From contig CAKSWL010000149.1 of the NCBI GenBank assembly GCA_934511335.1, forward strand, positions 1 through 5,841: a DNA stretch of 5,841 nucleotides. The letters run 5' to 3'. Below the pieces are notes generated by a model, which was given only the letters and a program-made list of their open reading frames with translations, did no database searches and was not told the DNA's origin. A program made the translations under genes and the position numbers. The DNA comes from an uncultured Cloacibacillus sp. Lineage in GTDB: Bacteria > Synergistota > Synergistia > Synergistales > Synergistaceae. Of this stretch, positions 1 to 5,031 are shown in pieces (the first letter of the stretch is position 1; every line of letters begins with the position of its first letter).

Positions 1-688
1 GATCGGCTCCGGCAGACGCATCATCTCCTGCGAGTTCATGGACAAAAACCTCGTCAAATATACGACGGAATATCTCGGCTGCACGCTGCCCGAACAGGAA
101 CGCAGCGAGGGCTACCTGCTGATACAGGTCGAGGGCGACACGGAGGCGCAGCTTGAAGACGGCTACGAAACGGTGGGTAAGCTCTGTCTGGAGTGCGGCG
201 CATTCGAGGTCTTCGTCGCCGAAAGCCGCGCCGACTCGGCGGCGATGTGGAACGTGCGCCAGAACGGCCTCGAAGGGATGCGCGCCCGCGATCCGCACGC
301 CTGTGCCTCGGGCGACTTGATGGTGCCGCTTTCGGCGGTGCCCGAGATGATACGCCGAATCAAAAAGACCAGCGACGAATGGCAGGTCGAGATCGGAATC
401 ATCTCCCATATCGGCGACGGGAACATCCACCCGATCCCCCTCAAGCCGGCGGGGATGCCCCCCGAACGCTGGGCGCGGTACGCCGAAGAATTTTTCGCCG
501 TGCTCATCCGCGAGGCGATCGCTCTGGGCGGCGTCGGCAGCGGCGAGCACGGCGTCGGCCACGTCAAGCAGAAGGTGCTGATGGAGAGCAAATCACCCGC
601 TGAACTTGAGGTAATGCAAGGTATAAAGCGGGCCTTCGACCCTTATAATATCATGAACCCCGGCAAGATGTTCTCACCGCTGGGATAG
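1..688 (+). CDS. FAD-linked oxidase, GlcD/D-lactate dehydrogenase family, C-terminal part (5' truncated)
   Basis: This is the 3' part of an FAD-binding oxidoreductase gene of the GlcD type (glycolate oxidase subunit / D-2-hydroxyacid dehydrogenase). The family oxidises a 2-hydroxyacid to a 2-oxoacid in the cytoplasm or at the membrane face. The frame is open from base 2 to the TAG at 686-688, giving 228 visible residues. The first ATG (38-40) is the internal Met of a family-typical E-F-M-D segment, so the gene starts upstream of the window. What is visible is the FAD_oxidase_C region: a W-N-V-R-Q segment (nt 248-262), a D-L-M-V-P segment, the HIGDGNIH motif (nt 407-430), the GEHGVG motif (nt 542-559) and the terminal D-P-Y-N-I-M-N-P-G-K signature close to the stop. 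The N-terminal FAD-binding domain is missing because of the window edge. A terminator follows, so the gene is the end of its own transcription unit. The exact substrate (lactate, glycolate or other) cannot be decided from this part. Confidence 0.93.
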   Translation, partial: IGSGRRIISCEFMDKNLVKYTTEYLGCTLPEQERSEGYLLIQVEGDTEAQLEDGYETVGKLCLECGAFEVFVAESRADSAAMWNVRQNGLEGMRARDPHACASGDLMVPLSAVPEMIRRIKKTSDEWQVEIGIISHIGDGNIHPIPLKPAGMPPERWARYAEEFFAVLIREAIALGGVGSGEHGVGHVKQKVLMESKSPAELEVMQGIKRAFDPYNIMNPGKMFSPLG

Positions 689-705
689 CCTACGACAAAA
701 ACACC

Positions 706-749
706 AAACAGCGCGCCCTTCTTATAAAGAAGGGCGCGCTGTTTTCGTT
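706..749 (+). terminator. Strong intrinsic (Rho-independent) terminator after the FAD-linked oxidase gene
   Basis: A perfect 18-bp inverted repeat (706-723 and 727-744) with a 3-base ATA loop is followed by a short T-rich run (742-749, TTTTCGTT). The stem has a GC-rich core (GCGCGCCC / GGGCGCGC) and begins 17 bases after the oxidase stop codon. This is the classic form of an intrinsic terminator on the + strand and separates the oxidase gene from the downstream operon. The T run is interrupted after four or five bases, but the stem is long enough to compensate. Confidence 0.92.
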
Positions 750-752
750 ATC

Positions 753-785
753 GCAGCGGGGGACAGCTTTTTCATCCCCCGCTGC
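753..785. repeat. Second GC-rich stem-loop in the intergenic gap
   Basis: An 11-bp perfect inverted repeat (GCAGCGGGGGA at 753-763, TCCCCCGCTGC at 775-785) encloses an 11-base loop holding five Ts. It starts 8 bases after the stem of the main terminator. A T-rich stretch (CTTTTTCT, 792-799) lies a few bases further on, so it may be a back-up terminator or an RNA 3'-end stabiliser. The T run is offset from the stem by about eight bases, which weakens the terminator reading. The structure is visible directly; its role is inferred. Confidence 0.6.
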
Positions 786-807
786 CCGCCCTCTTTTTCT
801 GCCGCGC

Positions 808-849
808 GCCGGCCGCCGGCGTCGCATAACAAATTACGGAGGCCGGCCG
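808..849. repeat. Short GC-rich repeats (GCCGGCCG) between terminator and promoter
   Basis: GCCGGCCG occurs at 808-815 and again at 842-849. The first copy is part of a GCCGGC-C-GCCGGC tandem (808-820), and the second contains the 8-base palindrome GGCCGGCC (841-848). The copies are separated by an AT-rich spacer (826-837). The two copies could pair with each other in RNA. No family of intergenic repeats was recognised, and short GC-only words are expected fairly often in a GC-rich genome, so this is a description only. Confidence 0.35.
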
Positions 850-874
850 TTCCTCCCTTGACAAAAAAAAGCTC

Positions 875-903
875 TTGACTTTTTCTTCTTTTTGCCATAG
901 TAT
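875..903 (+). promoter_or_regulatory. Probable sigma-70-type promoter for the buk-VOR-ilvE operon
   Basis: A -35 element TTGACT (875-880, five of six consensus bases) is followed after exactly 17 bases by TAGTAT (898-903, four of six consensus bases). Transcription would start near 910 and leave a leader of about 210 bases before the buk start codon. Another TTGACA lies at 858-863 but has no usable -10 at the right distance. A weaker alternative within the AT-rich leader is TTGTGA (1003-1008) with AATAAT (1025-1030) at 16 bases. In such AT-rich DNA, -10-like hexamers are cheap, so the 875-903 pair is preferred. Confidence 0.6.
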
Positions 904-1100
904 GAATTTCAATAATTATGCAACTATAAATAAAAATACGATTAATATTGATTTATACATTAAAAATATACCTAATACAGCGCTTTATAAAGCCATTATT
1001 ATTTGTGAAATTATTATATATACTAATAATTATAAAATAATTATATTTAATAATAACTTATAAAATATATTTTATTAAAATTAATTTTAGTTCTAAAAAC
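901..1100. other. Extremely AT-rich operon leader without a convincing gene
   Basis: By hand count these 200 bases contain about 26 G or C (about 13%), and 1021-1080 contain only two, whereas the genes on both sides are clearly GC-rich. The word AATAATTAT occurs three times (911-919, 1025-1033, 1036-1044), the last two in phase 11 bases apart. No open frame here resembles a protein, and no known riboswitch or leader-peptide pattern was recognised. Possible roles are an intrinsically bent or easily melted regulatory region, a target for an AT-binding nucleoid or regulatory protein, or an unstructured translation-enhancing leader. The composition is seen directly; the roles are inferred. Confidence 0.75.
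1060..1098. repeat. Nested palindromes just upstream of buk; candidate operator
   Basis: Three inverted repeats follow one another: a perfect 16-base palindrome ATAAAATATATTTTAT (1060-1075), a perfect 12-base palindrome AAAATTAATTTT (1077-1088), and TTTTAG-TT-CTAAAA (arms 1085-1090 and 1093-1098). The last ends 12 bases before the buk ribosome binding site. They could bind a dimeric regulator or fold weakly in the mRNA. At this base composition palindromes arise readily by chance, so the operator reading is tentative. The third has a CodY-box-like look but does not match that consensus length. Confidence 0.3.
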
Positions 1101-1122
1101 CAGAGCCAAAGAAGGTGACGTC

Positions 1123-2199
1123 ATGAAAATATTCGCCCTCAATCCTGGGACTACCGGAATAAAGGCGGCAATGTTCGAAGAGGCGCAGATGTTATGGACG
1201 GAGAATATAGACTATCCCCCAGGTTGCGCGGTAAGTTACGCCTCGCTCGACCGAGAAACGGAAGATATGATCTGCGGCGCGATCCTAGCCTTTCTAGCTT
1301 CAAAATCTGTTTGTATCAAGGATATCGCCGCTTTCGTCGGGCGCGGCGGCCTGCTCCGTCCAATCGGCGGCGGCACCTGGACGGTCAACGAGGCGATGCT
1401 CGCGGATCTGCGTTCCAACAGATATGGCTCGCACGCCAGCAACCTGGGGGCGATAATGGCCTCGCGCCTCGCCGGCGACGCCGGAGGAAAACCATCCTTT
1501 ATCGTGGACCCGGTGGTGGTCGACGAGCTGATCCCTGAGGCGCGTATCAGCGGCATGCCGGAAATGCCGCGGTATTCCGTTTTTCACGCGCTCAACCAGA
1601 AGGCCGTCGCGCGCAAAGCCGCCGCGCAGCTCGGCAAGGAGGTCGGAGAGTGCCGTTTCGTCGTCGCGCACCTGGGCGGCGGGATAACTGTGGGGGCGCA
1701 CCGCAACGGCAGGGTCATCGACGTCAACAACGCGCTGGGAGGCTACGGGCCGATGACGCCGGACCGCGCGGGAACGCTGCATATGCTCGATCTCGTCCGC
1801 ATGTGCTTTTCCGGCAAATACACCTTTGACGAGATGCGGAAAAAGATTGTGGGCGGAGGCGGCCTCTGCGCCTATTTGGGTACAAACGATTTCAGAGAGA
1901 TCATGGGGAGGGCGAAATCCGGCGATGAGAGGGCCGCGGTTCTGGTCAGAGCGTTGGCCCTGCAAATAGCCGGAGAGATCGCCAGCCGCGCGGCGGCGCT
2001 TTACGGCAAGGTGGAGATGATCGTTCTCACGGGCGGGCTGGCCCACAATGAAGAGCTCTGCTCGATGATAGAGGAGCGCGTCGGCTGGATCGCGCCGCTG
2101 CTGCGTATCCCGGGAGAGGGAGAGATGCAGGCTCTCGCGGAGGGCGCGCTGCGGGTTCTTCACGGCGAGGAGGAGGCTCTCGTCTATGAGCGGGAATAG
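1123..2199 (+). CDS. buk: Butyrate kinase / branched-chain fatty acid kinase
   Basis: This cytoplasmic kinase of the acetate/butyrate kinase (ASKHA) superfamily makes ATP from butyryl-, isobutyryl- or isovaleryl-phosphate and ADP, releasing the free acid; the reaction is reversible. The 358 residues match the usual family length of about 355. Visible landmarks in order are the phosphate-1 loop NPGTTGIK (7-14), GRGGLLRPI (73-81), VDPVVVDE (128-135), ARISG (140-144), FHALNQKAVAR (154-164), the phosphate-2 loop around HLGGGITVGAH (183-193), DVNNALGG (200-207), YLGTND (251-256) and the adenosine-site LTGGLAHNE (302-310). The start at 1123 has a good ribosome binding site (GAAGGTGA, 1111-1118) and yields the conserved M-K-I-F-A-L-N-P N-terminus. 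It is the first gene of the operon. Because oxidoreductase and aminotransferase genes for branched 2-oxoacids follow, branched acyl-phosphates are the likely substrates (inference). The partner phosphotransacylase Ptb is not in the window. Confidence 0.95.
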   Translation: MKIFALNPGTTGIKAAMFEEAQMLWTENIDYPPGCAVSYASLDRETEDMICGAILAFLASKSVCIKDIAAFVGRGGLLRPIGGGTWTVNEAMLADLRSNRYGSHASNLGAIMASRLAGDAGGKPSFIVDPVVVDELIPEARISGMPEMPRYSVFHALNQKAVARKAAAQLGKEVGECRFVVAHLGGGITVGAHRNGRVIDVNNALGGYGPMTPDRAGTLHMLDLVRMCFSGKYTFDEMRKKIVGGGGLCAYLGTNDFREIMGRAKSGDERAAVLVRALALQIAGEIASRAAALYGKVEMIVLTGGLAHNEELCSMIEERVGWIAPLLRIPGEGEMQALAEGALRVLHGEEEALVYERE

Positions 2200-2923
2200 C
2201 GTAAAGAGCGCCAACGCGGATCTGCTGCGTTCGCACCGCTGGGAACACACCATCGCCGTCACCGGGGCGCTGGGTTCCGGCAAGACGGAGTTCACGATGA
2301 GCCTGGCCAAAGCCTTTGCCGCCGCGGGGGAGCATATCAATCTCGCGGACATGGATATCATCAACCCCTATTTCTGCCTGCGCACGATGACTAAAGAGAT
2401 GGCGGATGAGAACATCTCGCTGGTGATGCCGCGCAAGGAGCTTACGTGGGGTGACTTTCGCTGCGTCAACCCGGAGGTGCATGCAAAGATATTCGACAAA
2501 GGGTCGCGGCTTTTGCTCGACATTGGCGGAGACGCGCAGGGGGCTTTCGCGCTCAAACAGTTTGGAAGCGAGATTGCAAGTTGCGGTTATGATCTGCTTT
2601 TTGTAATAAATCCCTACCGGACGCATACGCGGACGGTCGCGGAGGTCGCGGCGATGAGGGATGAGCTGGAGGCGATAGGAGGCCTCAAGATAAGCGCCGT
2701 GGCGGCAAATCCACATTTTATGAACGACACGGAGCCCTCCGACTGCGCGCGGGGAATCCTCGCAGTAAAAGGCTTCGCGGAAAAGCTAGGACTGCCGCTG
2801 CTCTTCGGCATCGCGCGCGAAGATTTGGCGGGAGAGGTCCGCCGCCTGTTATGCGGCAGCGTCCCCGTCTGGGCTCTGAGGCGGCGCATACTGCTGCCCT
2901 GGGAACGCCGGGCCTCAAAGTAG
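2186..2923 (+). CDS. Uncharacterised P-loop NTPase (SIMIBI/MinD-CobQ-like) encoded with the oxidoreductase
   Basis: The 245-residue protein is a soluble P-loop NTPase of unknown function. A Walker A motif G-A-L-G-S-G-K-T lies at 27-34, followed by a strand and D-M-D-I-I-N-P-Y-F (55-63), which resembles the second conserved segment of MinD/CobQ-like enzymes. Next come a Walker B-like L-L-L-D-I-G-G-D (109-116), then F-V-I-N-P-Y-R (139-145) and A-A-N-P-H-F (173-178), the latter possibly a base-recognition loop. There is no signal peptide or membrane segment, and the C-terminus is basic (R-rich, 232-242). The start at 2186 overlaps the end of buk by 14 bases and has an AGGAGGAGG binding site at 2168-2176, so translation is probably coupled. 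Conserved residues begin near position 20, so the first 19 may be a variable tail. From memory, related proteins sit beside 2-oxoacid:ferredoxin oxidoreductase genes in clostridia. A maturation, cofactor-insertion or regulatory role is possible but not shown by the sequence. Confidence 0.85.
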   Translation: MSGNSVKSANADLLRSHRWEHTIAVTGALGSGKTEFTMSLAKAFAAAGEHINLADMDIINPYFCLRTMTKEMADENISLVMPRKELTWGDFRCVNPEVHAKIFDKGSRLLLDIGGDAQGAFALKQFGSEIASCGYDLLFVINPYRTHTRTVAEVAAMRDELEAIGGLKISAVAANPHFMNDTEPSDCARGILAVKGFAEKLGLPLLFGIAREDLAGEVRRLLCGSVPVWALRRRILLPWERRASK

Positions 2924-2946
2924 GGATATATCTTCTGCCATATATA

Positions 2947-2958
2947 GAAAGGATGGTG
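2947..2958 (+). promoter_or_regulatory. Ribosome binding site that decides the start of the ferredoxin subunit
   Basis: GAAAGGATGGTG is close to the ideal anti-16S sequence and ends 6 bases before the ATG at 2965. The upstream in-frame ATG at 2953 lies inside this site and so cannot use it. The longer in-frame reading from 2851 would run through the end of the upstream gene. The 41-base gap after the NTPase stop is the largest inside the operon. Confidence 0.75.
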
Positions 2959-2964
2959 CTTCAC

Positions 2965-3198
2965 ATGCCAAAAGGCAGAGTTGAAATATCGGAGAAGTAC
3001 TGCAAGGGCTGCTCACTGTGCGTTGTCGCCTGCCCCAAGAAGGTCCTCGCCATATCCGACAGGATAAACGCCAAGGGTTACCGGCCGGTGGAGGCGGCCA
3101 AGGCGGATGACTGCATCGGCTGCGGCCTCTGCGCCATGACCTGCCCCGACGCGGTGATCAGCGTGTTCAGAGAGGAAGAGAAAGGAGGAGCGGCATGA
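2965..3198 (+). CDS. vorD: 2-oxoacid:ferredoxin oxidoreductase delta subunit, 2x[4Fe-4S] ferredoxin
   Basis: This small (77-residue) bacterial-type ferredoxin is the electron-transfer (delta) subunit of the oxidoreductase. It relays electrons from the catalytic subunits to external ferredoxin. Two complete CxxCxxCxxxCP cluster motifs are visible: C13, C16, C19, C23 with P24, and C50, C53, C56, C60 with P61, predicting two [4Fe-4S] clusters. The linker between them is the short, charged type typical of KorD/VorD. The start at 2965 is chosen from the ribosome binding site and because it gives the usual short N-terminus (M-P-K-G-R-V-E-I) before the first cluster. The stop overlaps the next start (ATGA, 3195-3198), so it is coupled to the alpha subunit. 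Family membership is certain; the substrate label V (branched) rather than K (2-oxoglutarate) comes from the neighbours. Confidence 0.92.
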   Translation: MPKGRVEISEKYCKGCSLCVVACPKKVLAISDRINAKGYRPVEAAKADDCIGCGLCAMTCPDAVISVFREEEKGGAA

Positions 3199-4256
3199 CA
3201 AAGGTACTGATGAAGGGCACCGAAGCGATTGCGGAGGCGGCGATCCAGGCCGGCTGCAAATATTTCTACGGTTATCCCATCACGCCGCAGAATGAGATAC
3301 CGGAATATATGTCGAAGCGTCTGTTTGAGGTGGGAGGCGTATATTTACAGGCCGAAAGCGAGGTCGCGGCCGCGAATATGGTTTTAGGCGGAGCGGCAAC
3401 GGGAGAACGCGTGATGACCAGCTCCTCAAGCCCCGGCGTATCGCTGATGTCTGAGGCGATGAGCTACATCGCGGGTCAGGAGCTGCCTGCGGTCGTGGTC
3501 AACGTCATGCGCGGCGGACCCGGCCTCGGCGGCATTCTCCCCTCGCAGGGCGATTATAATCAGGCAACCTGCGGCATGGGACACGGGGATTTCAACATCA
3601 TCGTCTACGCGCCAAGCTCGCTGCAGGAGGCGGTGGACATGGTGCAAAAGGCCTTCGACACGGCACAGAGATATCGAAATCCGGTCGTGATCCTCTGCGA
3701 CGGCATTATCGGACAGATTATGGAGGCCGTGGAGATACCTGTGCAGGAACCGAGAAACCTTTCAAAGCCCGAGGATTGGGCCGCAGGGTATATGAGAGAG
3801 CGCGGGCGGCGCAATATTTTGCAGAGCCTCTTCCTCACCCCCGATGTGTTGGAGAGGCACAATCAAAAGCTTGAAGCGAAGTGGCGCGTCATCGAACAAA
3901 ACGAGACCGCCTGCGAGAAATATCTCACCGACGACGCGGAGGTGGTGATCGCCGCCTTCGGCACAGTCGGCAGGATCGCCCGTTCGGTGGTCGACACCAT
4001 GCGCACGGAGGGCTTCCGCGTGGGGCTGATACGCCCGCTCGTCGTCAGCCCGTTCCCCTACAAGGATTTCGCTGGGCTCACCGCCTGCAGGCATATACTC
4101 GACGTCGAGATGAACTGGGGACAGATGCTGAAAGACGTCAAATTGGCGGCAGGATCGCGGGTTCCCGTCAGCTTCTACGGACGATCGGGCGGCATGTGCC
4201 CCGGCGTCGCGGAGATAGAGGACGAGTGCCGCAAGATTTTCGCCGCCCTCGGATAA
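3195..4256 (+). CDS. vorB: 2-oxoisovalerate (3-methyl-2-oxobutanoate):ferredoxin oxidoreductase alpha subunit
   Basis: This is the pyrimidine-domain (alpha) subunit of a thiamine-diphosphate enzyme that oxidatively decarboxylates 2-oxoacids to acyl-CoA while reducing ferredoxin. The 353 residues match the VorB-type subunit (about 352), which lacks a fused gamma domain. Domain I shows G-Y-P-I-T-P-Q-N-E-I (26-35), Q-A-E-S-E-V-A-A-A (52-60), the T-S-S-S-S-P-G-V-S-L-M-S-E loop (75-87) and R-G-G-P-G-L-G (106-112). After a charged linker (about 186-246), domain II begins with D-A-E-V-V-I-A-A-F-G-T (247-257) and R-P-L-V-V-S-P-F-P (280-288). A strong binding site (AAAGGAGG, 3181-3188) precedes the start, which overlaps the ferredoxin stop by four bases. 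Overall resemblance, including the linker, is closer to VorB than to KorA or PorA, and buk and ilvE beside it support a branched substrate. Substrate range in this family is often broad. Confidence 0.92.
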   Translation: MTKVLMKGTEAIAEAAIQAGCKYFYGYPITPQNEIPEYMSKRLFEVGGVYLQAESEVAAANMVLGGAATGERVMTSSSSPGVSLMSEAMSYIAGQELPAVVVNVMRGGPGLGGILPSQGDYNQATCGMGHGDFNIIVYAPSSLQEAVDMVQKAFDTAQRYRNPVVILCDGIIGQIMEAVEIPVQEPRNLSKPEDWAAGYMRERGRRNILQSLFLTPDVLERHNQKLEAKWRVIEQNETACEKYLTDDAEVVIAAFGTVGRIARSVVDTMRTEGFRVGLIRPLVVSPFPYKDFAGLTACRHILDVEMNWGQMLKDVKLAAGSRVPVSFYGRSGGMCPGVAEIEDECRKIFAALG

Positions 4257-4271
4257 CGGAGGTGCAGGATA

Positions 4272-5018
4272 ATGGCTGAAAAGATAATATACAAAAGGCC
4301 CAAAAGCTGGGTCAAGGGCGTACATACACACTACTGCCCCGGATGCACCCACGGCATAGTCCACAGGATGATCTGCGAGGTGCTGGACGAGCTGGACATC
4401 CAGCAGGAGACGGTGGGGGTGGCTCCGGTCGGCTGCGCGGCGCTGATGTACGGCTACATCGACACCGATTTCATCGAGGCGCCGCATGGCCGCGCGCCGG
4501 CGGTCGCCACCGGCTTTAAACGCATGCGTCCCGACAGGATCATCTTCACCTATCAGGGAGACGGCGACCTCGCCTCGATCGGCGCCGCGGAGATCGTACA
4601 CGCGGCAAACCGCTCGGAAAACATCACCGTTATCTTTATAAATAACGCGATTTACGGAATGACTGGCGGACAGATGGCGCCGACGACGCTTTTGGGACAG
4701 AGGACGACGACCACGCAGGAGGGGCGCGATCCTCAAAAGGCCGGATACCCGATGCAAATCTGCGAAATGCTCTCCACCCTCGCCTCCCCGATGTACATCG
4801 AACGGGTATGCGCGGCGCGTCCCGCCTACCTGCCGGCACTGAAGAGGGCGATCAAAAAAGCGTTTAAATATCAGCTCGAAGGCAGGGGCTTCTCTTTCGT
4901 GGAGGTACTCTCCACCTGTCCCACCAACTGGGGGCTGCGTCCGAAAGAGGCCTGCGACTGGCTCGTGGAAAAGATGATCCCCTATTATCCGCTAGGCCTG
5001 AAAAGGGATTTCGAGTGA
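4272..5018 (+). CDS. vorA: 2-oxoacid:ferredoxin oxidoreductase beta subunit (thiamine diphosphate-binding)
   Basis: This catalytic subunit holds the diphosphate end of thiamine diphosphate and normally a [4Fe-4S] cluster. The TPP motif starts at Q-G-D-G-D-L (95-100) and continues to the metal-binding I-N-N-A-I-Y-G-M-T-G-G-Q (123-134). Four cysteines sit where cluster ligands are expected: C22 and C25 in C-P-G-C, C55 in V-G-C-A, and C216 in S-T-C-P-T-N-W. The length of 248 residues fits the stand-alone beta subunit. The ATG at 4272 has a good site (CGGAGGTG, 4257-4264) and lies 15 bases after the alpha stop. It pairs with the preceding gene to build the alpha-beta catalytic unit. The beta sequence alone would also fit a 2-oxoglutarate enzyme, so the branched-chain assignment rests on the operon and the alpha subunit. 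Confidence 0.92.
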   Translation: MAEKIIYKRPKSWVKGVHTHYCPGCTHGIVHRMICEVLDELDIQQETVGVAPVGCAALMYGYIDTDFIEAPHGRAPAVATGFKRMRPDRIIFTYQGDGDLASIGAAEIVHAANRSENITVIFINNAIYGMTGGQMAPTTLLGQRTTTTQEGRDPQKAGYPMQICEMLSTLASPMYIERVCAARPAYLPALKRAIKKAFKYQLEGRGFSFVEVLSTCPTNWGLRPKEACDWLVEKMIPYYPLGLKRDFE

Positions 5019-5031
5019 GGAGGGCCCAGCC

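Noticed and set aside
193..603. A 136-codon + strand frame inside the FAD-linked oxidase
   Set aside because: It is very Arg-rich and out of frame with motifs that are clearly coding in the oxidase frame.
901..918. An ArgR-box-like sequence near the promoter -10
   Set aside because: Only the left half (TATGAAT) matches the consensus; the right half does not, and AT-rich DNA gives such halves often.
875..1063. A 62-codon open frame starting with TTG in the AT-rich leader
   Set aside because: It is low-complexity Asn/Ile/Lys/Tyr text from AT-rich DNA, has no ribosome binding site, overlaps the proposed promoter and resembles no family.
1300..2364. A 354-codon open frame on the - strand opposite buk and the NTPase gene
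   Set aside because: The product is rich in Arg, His and Ala with no domain. It mirrors two well-supported + strand genes, as expected from GC-rich codon bias.
2926..2945. ATATAT inverted repeat in the gap before the ferredoxin gene, as internal promoter or hairpin
   Set aside because: There are only six A-T pairs around an 8-base loop, no -35 at a proper distance, and no T run.
2851..2964. A longer N-terminus for the ferredoxin subunit, starting at 2851 or 2953
   Set aside because: The 2851 start would overlap the NTPase gene by 73 bases with no ferredoxin-like sequence, and 2953 lies inside the ribosome binding site. The 2965 start fits family length and spacing.
3762..4757. A 331-codon open frame on the - strand opposite the alpha and beta subunits
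   Set aside because: It lies fully across two recognised genes, has no recognisable motif and has the composition of a reverse-frame shadow.
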